Below are positions 9,992 through 18,500 of a DNA stretch of 54,109 nt, piece by piece (within the stretch, counting starts at the first letter, position 1; each line of letters opens with the position of its first letter). A program made the position numbers and the translations under genes. Source of the DNA: Bacteroidales bacterium UBA1216 (GTDB lineage: Bacteria > Bacteroidota > Bacteroidia > Bacteroidales > Paludibacteraceae); assembly GCA_002309255.1 (NCBI GenBank), contig DBXI01000029.1, forward strand, positions 193 through 54,301, given 5' to 3'. A model generated the notes under the pieces. That model was not told the DNA's origin, did no database searches, and was given only the letters and a program-made list of their open reading frames with translations.

Positions 9992-10021
9992 CAAAGTTAA
10001 AAAAAAATATCGAATTTGCAA
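9992..10021 (-). promoter_or_regulatory. Promoter of the 9905-909 operon
   Basis: Minus-strand TTG (10019-10021), 19-base spacer, TAACTTTG (9992-9999). It is the only consensus promoter found for the three downstream surface-protein genes. Confidence 0.75.
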
Positions 10022-10321
10022 ATATTTGACATAAAAATCTGCACTTTTTGAATAAATGTATAATAAAAAGCACAAATAGGTAACAAAAAATGCCCATCTT
10101 CGGTATAAAACTGCGAAGAAATGAAAGGTTCACAAATTTACCAAATTAAACAAATGCGGAGGTTAAGTTTTTGTCAAAAAAGACCCGGATTATTCAAAAT
10201 TTATCGATGATTAAGAGATGTCAATATTTATTCACAAAAGATAAAGAAGTGACAAAAAGTATATATATACGTAGTATATATATAGTATAAAGGTGAAAAA
10301 TGCGAAAATGGGCGAAATATG

Positions 10322-10386
10322 CTATGGTTGTCCTATGGTTATGTTATGGTTATCCTATGGTGATGTTATGGTTATCCTATGGTTTA
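10322..10386. repeat. 11-bp tandem array, six copies
   Basis: Six consecutive units of the form YTATGGTTATS (for example CTATGGTTATG, TTATGGTTATC), each 11 bp with one or two changes; the last is one base short. It lies between the terminator of the 10509 gene and the promoter of the next operon, about 300 bases upstream of that promoter. Confidence 0.9.
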
Positions 10387-10445
10387 GTCTCGATGACGGC
10401 TCGATGAAGACATTTTGGTGATGCGTTTTGGGGTCACTTGGGACG

Positions 10446-10491
10446 AAATAAAAATCCGGGAGTGCGGTTTTTGGACACACTCCCGGATTTT
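10446..10491 (-). terminator. Rho-independent terminator of the 10509 gene
   Basis: A perfect 14-bp inverted repeat (10451-10464 with 10478-10491, AAAATCCGGGAGTG and complement) whose minus-strand 3' side runs into TTTTTATTT. It lies 17 bases after the stop codon and shares a GGGAGTGTGTC core with the terminators at 14935 and 21869. Confidence 0.9.
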
Positions 10492-10508
10492 GGACAAACA
10501 TGATCGGG

Positions 10509-13500
10509 TCATCGTACTGCTGCGCCGTTGGCGTAGTACATGCGTCCGTTGCGGATGATGTACATGGTGCCATTGATCAGTAGTTTGCGCACGTCTGCGC
10601 TGCTGTCGTTTCGACTGTCGGTGTCGTTATCGATGGCCGTGGGCGTGCCATGCAGCGGCGTGCGGCTGAGCACGAAACGTGCCGCCTGGTCACCGTCGCC
10701 GGCGTAGAACAAGTAACTGTTGTCCGGTGTAATCAGCGTGGATGTCTGATCCTGCAGGTCGTTCAAGTACCACTGATTGTTACCACTATAATCGAATGTA
10801 AAGGTGTAGGTGTCATCCTGTGTGCCCTTGCGGAAGCCGATCACGGCTCCCTCCCACGTGGGCAGGCAGTTGATAGCCATGTTGCCGTTGGCTGTGATGG
10901 CATACAGCTGAGGTGCTACCGGCTCGCCAAAGATCTTACGACCGTCAAAGCCGTTCTCATAATCCTCTCTATAATCCTCACGCTCAAGCATGTACACGCG
11001 GTCGGCGTATCCGCTCGCGCCCGTCACATATAACCGCATCCGGTCGGGTTCGCCGTGCGCGGTCTCGTGCCAGCGTGCAGGCGTCCTGTTGGGCGTGATA
11101 GCCAAACCTGATGATGCCGGATCGTACACCAGACGATCGTAGTTCAGACTAAGGCGCGGGCTAAGACCGGGATTGGCGTTGTTCGCATAAACCGAGAACG
11201 ACTGCATCGATGGAATATTGTCAGCATCGGTGGCTGATCCGGGTGTGAACACGCTATACTGCCCTGGCAGGTCATCTATTGCCTTGTCGCTATTCTCTGC
11301 ATAATCATCCGGACTGCCTGCGTTGAAGATGTAGATGGTAGCATCCACATTCACGAAGTCCGTCTCCTCAAAGGCGTTGATGCGTATGGGTGCAGCCCAG
11401 CTGTTGGCCAGCATGTGCTCATTGATCTCGTCGGTTGACTCGCCGCCGTGGTAAGCCAGGTTGATCGTCTGATCCTCCGACGCTACCAGTGTGCCTTGCA
11501 TCCAATATACATGTCCCAAAGGATCAGCCGAGAAGACGCAATAGCCCTGGAACGCCTCCAGCGGATCACTACCGTCGAGTCGCGTCCAACTCAGGTAGTC
11601 ACCGCCCTTATACTCCGTCTTGTACATCCATGAGTTGTAGAACTGATACAACATCTGCGGACGGTTGCTGAACGGCGTGCCTACGTACTGCGCTATGGAT
11701 GCGCTGCTGCCTGACTCGCCGTGCGACTTGGTGTAGAAGTTAACCGTGGCGTTGTTCAGCCCGTCCTCTGTGTTGTGCGCACCAATGGCCAACCCGCCGT
11801 TTCCGTAGCGCGACGAGCCGATCACCAGGTCTCGCTCCGCCGTAGGTGCGTAGGCCTTCGCACGCGATGTGCCCGTCACACGACGCAACGTGTCTGCGAT
11901 CACCAACATGCCGGTCGGCTGAATCTCTATCTGTCCGTTGTGACCGTCAACAAGGTCGATAACAACGCTCTTGGCCTCTACCGTCTCGCCGGCAGGAACA
12001 ACCACCGGCTTGCGGATAAGCACCCTGTTCGCCGATGATGGCAGAACACCGCCTTCCCAGTTGGCAGCAGTAGTCCAGTACCCGTCGCCAAAAGCATCGG
12101 TGAACACCTGTGCCGCATGGCGGATGCGGATATCATCGATGTAACCGTCCTGTTCAGTCTCCAGCCATCCGCCCTTAGCACCTCCGTACTTGATGGCGAT
12201 CGTATGCACACCTGCAGGGAAACTGCTTAGGTCAACGCTCGCCTTCGTGTACGATGTTTTCCTCGTTATGGCTTGTTTAGCCACAAAGGTTGAGGCATCT
12301 TCGGCATCCGTCAGGTAGCCCACAGTGAACTGCGGGTAGTTAGCGCCCGAGTTGCCGTTCTTGTAGTAGAACTCAAGGATCAGCTCCGATAACTGCTCCT
12401 CTATCTCCGGCAGAATAACGTACTGCTCACTCTCGCCCTTTATGCCGGCATAGAAGTGAAGGCAGTTGCTGGAGTTATATGCGCCGGAACCCGTGACGCA
12501 AGGATAAACAGTGCTGGAGAACATTCCTGACTTGGTGTATGTTATACTACCCCAGCATGGCGGCACAACGCCGCTGCCGGTTTCATCGCGCTCAAAGTCA
12601 TGCGACCACGGAAGTCTTGTTACTGCACCGCACTTGGTCTCGAACACCTCTGGCGCGCTCCACGCGCTAACCTCACCCTCATCACAGACAGCCGTTACTT
12701 GTACTTCGTACTCCGTTTTCGGGTCGAGTCCTGTTAAGGTGTATGGGGTGGATGTGATGTTGTCCACCACTATCCATTGTCCACAATCGCTGCGATAACG
12801 TATGCTCCACATGCTTGCACTACTCGTCCATGACAATTGCGCACTGCTCCCGCCAATAGCATTTGCGGTCACTCCGGTGGGCTGCGCTGCGCAGGAAGCA
12901 CTCGACAGACTCACATCATCCAGATAGATGTATGCTTCATCCGAGCCGTAGTTACTTGTGCCTTTGAAGACTATTTCCACGGCCTTCTCTTCTGCCTGCG
13001 CAGGAATTGTGTAAGTCACCTTCCTCCAACTGCTCTGGCCCGTCAAACCGGTGGCCAATGCGGTTTCCACGCCGTCGATTGAGTAATACACAGAGAAATC
13101 GCCACCAGTGGGGTTCTTGTAGTAGAAACTGAGCGTAGTTGCCGTATGGATTTTCACCTGCTTAGTGCGCAGCATGTTCGTTTTGCCATTTTTGTTTATC
13201 CATGAGTCAAAGCGAACGCACGGACCATCGTGCAGTTTGCTTGCATCTTCGGCGTAATAGTTCCACTTGTAACTATCCGTAGTGGTCGTGCCTTCCGAGT
13301 TGTCCCAGAGCTCGGGAATCCCGGATGTCAGGCAGTTGAAGTCCTCGAAGAACGGCAGATCATCCGTCATGCGGGGAGTAGTAAAACGGTACATCGCACC
13401 ACCGCTCTGATGCTCGTCATCGCAATACGCCCGCACGCAGAAGTAATACGGCACATTAGGCAGCAAACCGGTGACGGTTGCCGTTCTGGAGGTGGTGGTC

Positions 13501-14237
13501 TGAACACTGGGGTTGCTCCAGCTTAATGAGGTGATAGCCGGTAGGCAGATATATTGCCACTCGGTCTCGTCGCCGCCTTTGTCCCATGTGAATGTGGCGG
13601 ACGTGGGCGATAACTCGGTGTTTGTTATATTGGTGGGTTTAGGGCAAGAAGCAGATAGCTCCTCATAGGTAAATGTTGTTTTGGGCAAGTAGTCGTATAT
13701 GTCGCTATTCTTATTGTAATAATAGTAACTGGCACCACTACGCTCAACCGCATAGAATGACACCGATTGCCAGCCGCCGGTGACACTCACACTCACCTCT
13801 ACTAACAGGTTCTTTACTCCCGAATAGTAGTATGGGGAGCCCGAAAAGTCAAAGGACAACTCTTTCGTACCTTTAGCAGGTTTCCCGGTGTAAACAACGG
13901 TAAAGCTTGGCGACAGGAAGTCGGTCAATGAGTTTGCGTCAACTTCGGCCAATGCTACTTGAAAGGTAGGGATTGTTCCGTCGCCTCTCGACCACGACAG
14001 ATTGCCATCAGCATAATAGCGGATACCGGAAATCTTGCTCCCTGCCATCGCCGCAAGATCACTTGTCAGATAGATGCTTTGCGACTTTGTACCTTCGGTG
14101 TCAGTATATAAAGCATAGATAGGAGCATAACTGCACGTCGACGAACCATCTACGGTCAGAGTCGCCGCATCGGTGCGCAACGGTATAGAATAAATCATGG
14201 CTATAAGTGCCAATACAAATAAAGTATATCTTTTCAT
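10509..14237 (-). CDS. Secreted Fn3 / jelly-roll protein with large C-terminal beta region, 1242 aa
   Basis: Exported multidomain protein. Signal peptide about 1-24; shared N-terminal beta module about 25-195 (APIYALYTDTEG, QSIYLTSDLAAMAG, YLPKTTFTYEE); Fn3 about 198-290; jelly-roll about 292-450 (FFEDFNCLTSGIPELW ... IYLDDVSL); Fn3 about 452-535; jelly-roll about 540-700; then about 500 residues that closely parallel the C-terminal part of the 15502-21108 product (WTTAANWEGGVLP, VVVPAGETVEAKSVVID, NGGLAIGAHN, YWMQGTLV, YDPASSGLAI, IGFRKGTQDDTYTFTF). The tail is RKLLINGTMYIIRNGRMYY. It is a single-gene unit with its own promoter, a leader of about 460 bases and its own terminator. The function of the C-terminal region is unknown to me; it reads as a repeat-rich beta structure. 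Confidence 0.87.
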   Translation of the reverse strand: MKRYTLFVLALIAMIYSIPLRTDAATLTVDGSSTCSYAPIYALYTDTEGTKSQSIYLTSDLAAMAGSKISGIRYYADGNLSWSRGDGTIPTFQVALAEVDANSLTDFLSPSFTVVYTGKPAKGTKELSFDFSGSPYYYSGVKNLLVEVSVSVTGGWQSVSFYAVERSGASYYYYNKNSDIYDYLPKTTFTYEELSASCPKPTNITNTELSPTSATFTWDKGGDETEWQYICLPAITSLSWSNPSVQTTTSRTATVTGLLPNVPYYFCVRAYCDDEHQSGGAMYRFTTPRMTDDLPFFEDFNCLTSGIPELWDNSEGTTTTDSYKWNYYAEDASKLHDGPCVRFDSWINKNGKTNMLRTKQVKIHTATTLSFYYKNPTGGDFSVYYSIDGVETALATGLTGQSSWRKVTYTIPAQAEEKAVEIVFKGTSNYGSDEAYIYLDDVSLSSASCAAQPTGVTANAIGGSSAQLSWTSSASMWSIRYRSDCGQWIVVDNITSTPYTLTGLDPKTEYEVQVTAVCDEGEVSAWSAPEVFETKCGAVTRLPWSHDFERDETGSGVVPPCWGSITYTKSGMFSSTVYPCVTGSGAYNSSNCLHFYAGIKGESEQYVILPEIEEQLSELILEFYYKNGNSGANYPQFTVGYLTDAEDASTFVAKQAITRKTSYTKASVDLSSFPAGVHTIAIKYGGAKGGWLETEQDGYIDDIRIRHAAQVFTDAFGDGYWTTAANWEGGVLPSSANRVLIRKPVVVPAGETVEAKSVVIDLVDGHNGQIEIQPTGMLVIADTLRRVTGTSRAKAYAPTAERDLVIGSSRYGNGGLAIGAHNTEDGLNNATVNFYTKSHGESGSSASIAQYVGTPFSNRPQMLYQFYNSWMYKTEYKGGDYLSWTRLDGSDPLEAFQGYCVFSADPLGHVYWMQGTLVASEDQTINLAYHGGESTDEINEHMLANSWAAPIRINAFEETDFVNVDATIYIFNAGSPDDYAENSDKAIDDLPGQYSVFTPGSATDADNIPSMQSFSVYANNANPGLSPRLSLNYDRLVYDPASSGLAITPNRTPARWHETAHGEPDRMRLYVTGASGYADRVYMLEREDYREDYENGFDGRKIFGEPVAPQLYAITANGNMAINCLPTWEGAVIGFRKGTQDDTYTFTFDYSGNNQWYLNDLQDQTSTLITPDNSYLFYAGDGDQAARFVLSRTPLHGTPTAIDNDTDSRNDSSADVRKLLINGTMYIIRNGRMYYANGAAVR

Positions 14238-14703
14238 ATCATGTGGTTGTATAAAAGTCGTTTACCATTCATTTGTTTTCTTTGTCTGTTACTTAGTTTG
14301 TAACTCAGTCTGCGCGCAATCATACACAACATGAACACCACGAAGCACATTATCCATGCGTCGTCGGTATTACTTAAGGTGTGTACGTGTTTGAGTGGTA
14401 TTCGGGCATTCAGCCCTCGTAAGGTGCGCAGGTCATCGGTGTTTTACATCTCCGATCAAGATGGGTGGTTAGGACTCTTGCATTTTACAGCTCGGGTACT
14501 GGTTTACTTTTCATTTGTTACGGTTAGCTTAGTGCAGAGTTCATAATCTGTTCGATGTAATACACAGGTGACAAAATTGTACACTTAACAGCCCCTGTGT
14601 TAGTTTGTTTATACCCCAATTCGGGAGCGTCGTCAAGACCTAATTGCTTGATTATGAGTGGAGTTTTCCGCTATGCTTAATTCGCATATATATAACTACT
14701 TTG
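14238..14703 (-). promoter_or_regulatory. Long structured 5' leader of the 10509 gene
   Basis: The promoter at 14704-14734 implies a leader of about 460 bases with no supportable gene. The segment 14435-14600 aligns almost without gaps with 21355-21521 upstream of the 15502-21108 gene. It contains a 7-bp stem (14562-14568 with 14594-14600), a 5-bp stem (14435-14439 with 14452-14456) enclosing a TGTAAAAC-type loop, and near-invariant blocks such as GCAAGAGTCCTAACCA and CTAACCGTAACAA. Both stems show a compensatory change between the two copies. It matches no riboswitch or leader family I recognise. Confidence 0.7.
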
Positions 14704-14734
14704 CAAAGATACAAAAAAATAACCGAACATGCAA
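14704..14734 (-). promoter_or_regulatory. Promoter of the 10509 gene
   Basis: Minus-strand TTG (14732-14734), 20-base spacer, TATCTTTG (14704-14711). The 200 bases upstream, up to the terminator at 14935, hold nothing recognisable. Confidence 0.8.
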
Positions 14735-14934
14735 ATTATTTTGAATAAAAAAGTGTATTGATAAGTCGTGTTAGCAATGTATAGGGGTAAAAATTATGCT
14801 TAACGAATGATGTGGTTAGTTTGAAAGGAGTATATGTCAAAAAATGGGTGTTTTTCTTTCCCGTCAGTCAAAAAAAGCCAAAAATGTTCCCCAAAATCAT
14901 CTTTTTTGAATCATTTTGTGATTTTTTGAACGAA

Positions 14935-14972
14935 CTAAAAAAGAGAGAGTGTGTTTTTGACACACTCCCTCA
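14935..14972 (-). terminator. Terminator after the 15075 gene
   Basis: On the minus strand an AGGGAGTGTGT / ACACACTCTCT stem (one mismatch) with a CAAAA loop is followed by TTTTTT. It is about 100 bases after the stop of the 15075 gene; the stretch between has only a short direct repeat (ATTCGTGC twice). Confidence 0.85.
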
Positions 14973-15074
14973 GTTCTCATTTTGTTTCCAGCCTTTTCGT
15001 CAGATTCGTGCGATTCGTGCAGTACATGTATTATGGCAGAAATCTTTTCCGTTCTAATCCGTAGGATCCTTACT

Positions 15075-15440
15075 CTAACAGAAATCCCTCCGTACTCTCC
15101 GTACGCGGATGAAGGCGTACGCCCCTGCCATCAGCAGCAGCGGCAGTGCAGCATCTCCCAGTGGCGTAGGGTCGCCACCCGGTGTAGGCGGGCCCACCCT
15201 ACGCGGACCGGATGAAGGGGCTGTGGCATACATGCCGACAGCCGATCCGTCGTCACCGATAGTAGGTGTGGAGGTGTACGTACTATTACTGCCCTGCATA
15301 GCAGATGTCGAGTGGAAAGTTGCAGCAGGTGCCTGTGCACTGCCGTTGAACGCTTCAGTACTGGCGTTTAACTGCGCCGAGGCGGTGCTGGTGCAGAGCA
15401 CCAACGCCGCTATCACGCAATATATGTGTCTCGTCTTCAT
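15075..15440 (-). CDS. Small exported protein with sorting-signal-like C-terminus, 121 aa
   Basis: The in-frame ATG at 15438-15440 is preferred because it starts a clean signal peptide (MKTRHIYCVIAALVLCTSTASA); a start 10 codons upstream would bury it. The middle is low-complexity, rich in Ser, Thr, Ala, Gly and Pro. The C-terminus is tripartite: a Gly/Pro-rich stretch ending in TPLGD, a hydrophobic segment (AALPLLLMAGAYAFI) and a basic end (RVRRVRR). This layout resembles C-terminal protein-sorting tails such as the PID-CTERM class of Bacteroidota, an assignment made from memory and not certain. It follows the 15502-21108 gene after about 60 bases with no promoter between, so it is probably the second gene of that transcript. 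It may instead be a simple tail-anchored membrane protein. Confidence 0.7.
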   Translation of the reverse strand: MKTRHIYCVIAALVLCTSTASAQLNASTEAFNGSAQAPAATFHSTSAMQGSNSTYTSTPTIGDDGSAVGMYATAPSSGPRRVGPPTPGGDPTPLGDAALPLLLMAGAYAFIRVRRVRRDFC

Positions 15441-15459
15441 CGTTGTAACTGTCAAAATA

Positions 15460-15504
15460 TCAATTGTCAATTATCAATTGTCAATTATCATTTATCAATT
15501 ATCA
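15460..15504. repeat. 7-bp tandem array
   Basis: Units TCAATTG / TCAATTA / TCAATTG / TCAATTA / TCATTTA / TCAATTA follow one another and run into the TGA stop codon (15502-15504) of the large upstream gene. It separates that gene from the 121-aa gene. Confidence 0.85.
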
Positions 15505-18500
15505 CTGCACAGCTACGCCGGTAGCGTCGAACATCCGTCCCTCGCGGATGATATACAGTGTGCCGTTGATCAGGAGCTTGCGTACTTCAGTGCGGTTGTT
15601 ATCGCCTGTGCCGTTCTCGATGGCCGTAGCCACATGATGTATCGGCGTGCGGCTGATGATGAAGCGGGCAGTCTGGTCGGCATCGGTGGCGTAGAAGCGG
15701 TACGTATTGCTCGGACTGATGCGCGTGGAGACCTGCTCGTACAGATCGTTGAGGTACCACACGTTGCGCTCGTCGTATTCGAAGGTGAACGTATAAGCAT
15801 TGTCCTCGGTGCCCTTGCGGAAACCGATGACTGTTCCCTCCATTGTCGGCGAGCAGTTCACGGACATCTTGCCGTCGCTGGTCTGTACGTACAGTTGCGG
15901 TGCATAGCTCTCGCCGAATAGCTTACGTCCGTCCCAGCCGTTGTCGAAGCCGTTGGTGCAAGCGTCGTTCTCGATCAGATAAACTACATCGGAGTACTCG
16001 CTGTCGCTGGTTACATAGAGGTGCATCCGGTCGGTCTCTTCCAGTTCGGCCTCCTCGTTAGTATCGCGACGCGGTGCGTGGTTAGCCTGGACAGCCAATC
16101 CGGCTACTGCGGGGTCATAAACGAGTCGCTTGTAGTTTAGCGTGACACTCGAGCCACCTGTGGCATTCGTGAATACCGAGAACGACTGCATGGACGGGAT
16201 CGTAGCTGTCGCGGCTGCCGTGTTGATCGGGTAAGCAGTGTAGTTGCCGGCAACCGACACGTATGCACTATTACTCGTCGAGTTGAAGATGTAGATCGTA
16301 GCTTCGGCGTTGACAAAGTCGCTTGCGTCAAATGCACGGATCTTGATCGGTGCCGACCAGGAGTTAGCCAGCAGGTTCTCGTTGTTACCATCCTCCGTGC
16401 CAGCGCCACTCTTCCAGTTGAGGCCGCTGCAGGTGTGGTTGTCACTGGAAACCAATGTACCTTGCATCCAGTAGGTGTGTCCGCCATCCTTCTGACTGCC
16501 GTCATCCCATGCGTCAGCGGAGAATACGCAGTATCCCTCAAACGGATTCATACCTTCGCCTTCGTTGATGCGTATCCAGTCAATGTTCTTGCTGTCGTCA
16601 TAGGTAATGCCATATACCCAGGAGTTGTACCAGTTGTAGAGGATGTTCGTCTCGTCGTTGTACGGCGTACCGACATACTGCGCCACGGAGGTGTTCTGTT
16701 CTTTCTTACCATAGGACTTGGTGTAGAAGTCAATGGTAGCCTTGTTCGTACCATTGTGCGTGCCGATCACCAATCCGCCGTTGCCTCCGGCACCCGAACC
16801 GATGTGTAGGTCAGTTTCGGTGGTGGGAGCATAGGTTTTTGAGCGAACCGTGCCGGTCACTTTGCGCAGGGTGTCGGTGATCACCAGTTCGCCGGCAGGC
16901 TCGATTGCAATTTCGCCGGTGCGAGTATTGATCTGGTCAATAACCACGCTCTTGGCTACTGCTGTTTCACCAGCCGGAACAACTACCGGCTTGCGGATGA
17001 TAGCATCATCGCTGATGGTCGGCGCAGCACCCATGAGCCAGTTGTCGTCGTTCGTCCAGTCGCCATCGCCATCGGCATCGGTGAAGACCGCAGCTGTCGG
17101 ATAAACCTTGATGTCGTCGATGTAACCATAGGTGTCTGAACTACCTCCACTAAACAGTATAACAAAATTATGTACGGTCGTTGGCACAGAACTGCTCATT
17201 GCCACTTTCGCTTGCGTATATTCGGAATTTCGGGTAATGGCTTGTACAGGCACGAAGGTCGATGCGTCTGTTACATCCGTTAGGTAACCTACCGTAAATT
17301 GTGCATAATCAGAGGCACTAAAAAGCTCCTTATGATAGAACTCAATCGTTAAATCTTTCAAGTCATCCTCCATTTCCGGTAGAATGGCGTATTCGTCGGA
17401 TGTACCGGTCACACCGCCATAGAAATAGAGCAGATTAGAACCTGTGTGGGCGCTTATATCATAAACATACGGATAAGTATATGGCTCGCCCCAATAATCA
17501 TCAAGATCAACGGATATACTCTTCCAGCACTGCGGGATATTTCCACTACCGGTCAAGGTGTTCGTCTCAAAGCCGTATGACCAAGGCAGATCATCACTCG
17601 CAATCTCGCCACAATCTGTATGGAACGCAACGGAAGTAATACTCCAATCGGTATATTCTTCATCACAGTAACCGCGTACACGGGCGTAATATTGCGTGTT
17701 GCTGCTCAAACCTGTTATAGTAATCGGATTGGTGGCAGCATCTACCGTAGTGCTCGAACTGAAATCCGAGTTCACGGAGTATTGAATCTGCCACGAATCA
17801 GCAGGTCTAGTTGTCCAACTTAATGTTGCACTACTGCTGGTCGTCGAAGAGCATTTAGGATTAACGGGCTTAGCACATCCAGTAGAAATCTTTACTTCAA
17901 CATCATCAATATATGCTTGAATATTTCCACCCGAACCGCCTCCATATCTTATTACGATTTTGTCGATTTCCTCAGGAACATCTATTAAATCATACTCAGC
18001 TTTTGTATATGTACTCTTACGTTCAAGAGCACCAAGAGAGACAAATGTAGAGGCGTCACCAGGAGTGGTGAAATAACCTGCAGAGAACTGAGGGTCGCTA
18101 TCTCCCAGCCAATAAGAAGCGTAATTCTTATAATAAAATGAAAACACTAGGTTATTGAGGGCTACATTAAATTGTGGTAAGATAATATACATATATCCAT
18201 ATGTGTCACCTCCACTCACCGACAAGCACTTAGACGAACTAACACCCGAATAAGTTTCAATTTTCGGAAAGCCAACAGGAGAACTGGAATAATCACTTCT
18301 TGTGCTACTCCAACACTCAGGAAGACTGGCATCGCTATTGAAATTGTATGTCCACGGATGTTCCTCATCCACAGTGATCGCACCGCAGTCCGTTTTGAAC
18401 TCCGCACTGGAAACCTTAGCACTGGTCTTTCCGTTATAATATGCACGTACATGGAACTTGTATGCGGTGTTAGCCGACAATCCTGTTGCCGTACCGGACG

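Larger units (their letters stand above)
9906..10508. other. Intergenic region: promoter, 11-bp array, terminator
   Basis: This 603-base AT-rich gap holds no supportable gene. From left to right it contains the short leader and promoter of the 6720-9905 gene, about 300 bases of AT-rich sequence with nothing recognisable, a six-copy 11-bp array, and the terminator of the 10509 gene. Confidence 0.7.

Noticed and set aside
10322..10386. Short tandem repeats as a CRISPR array
   Set aside because: The units are 11 bp, directly adjacent and without spacers; no cas genes are present.
14562..14600. CAGGGGCTGTT block in the leader as the start of a tmRNA
   Set aside because: The following TTCGA-type sequence, tRNA-like end and tag frame of tmRNA are all missing, and the same block occurs twice upstream of surface-protein genes.
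14435..14600. Leader element as a cobalamin or cyclic-di-GMP riboswitch
   Set aside because: A few words resemble parts of these (GCTGTAA, GTAAACC, CCTAA) but their order, the B12-box and the tetraloop-receptor sequences do not fit.
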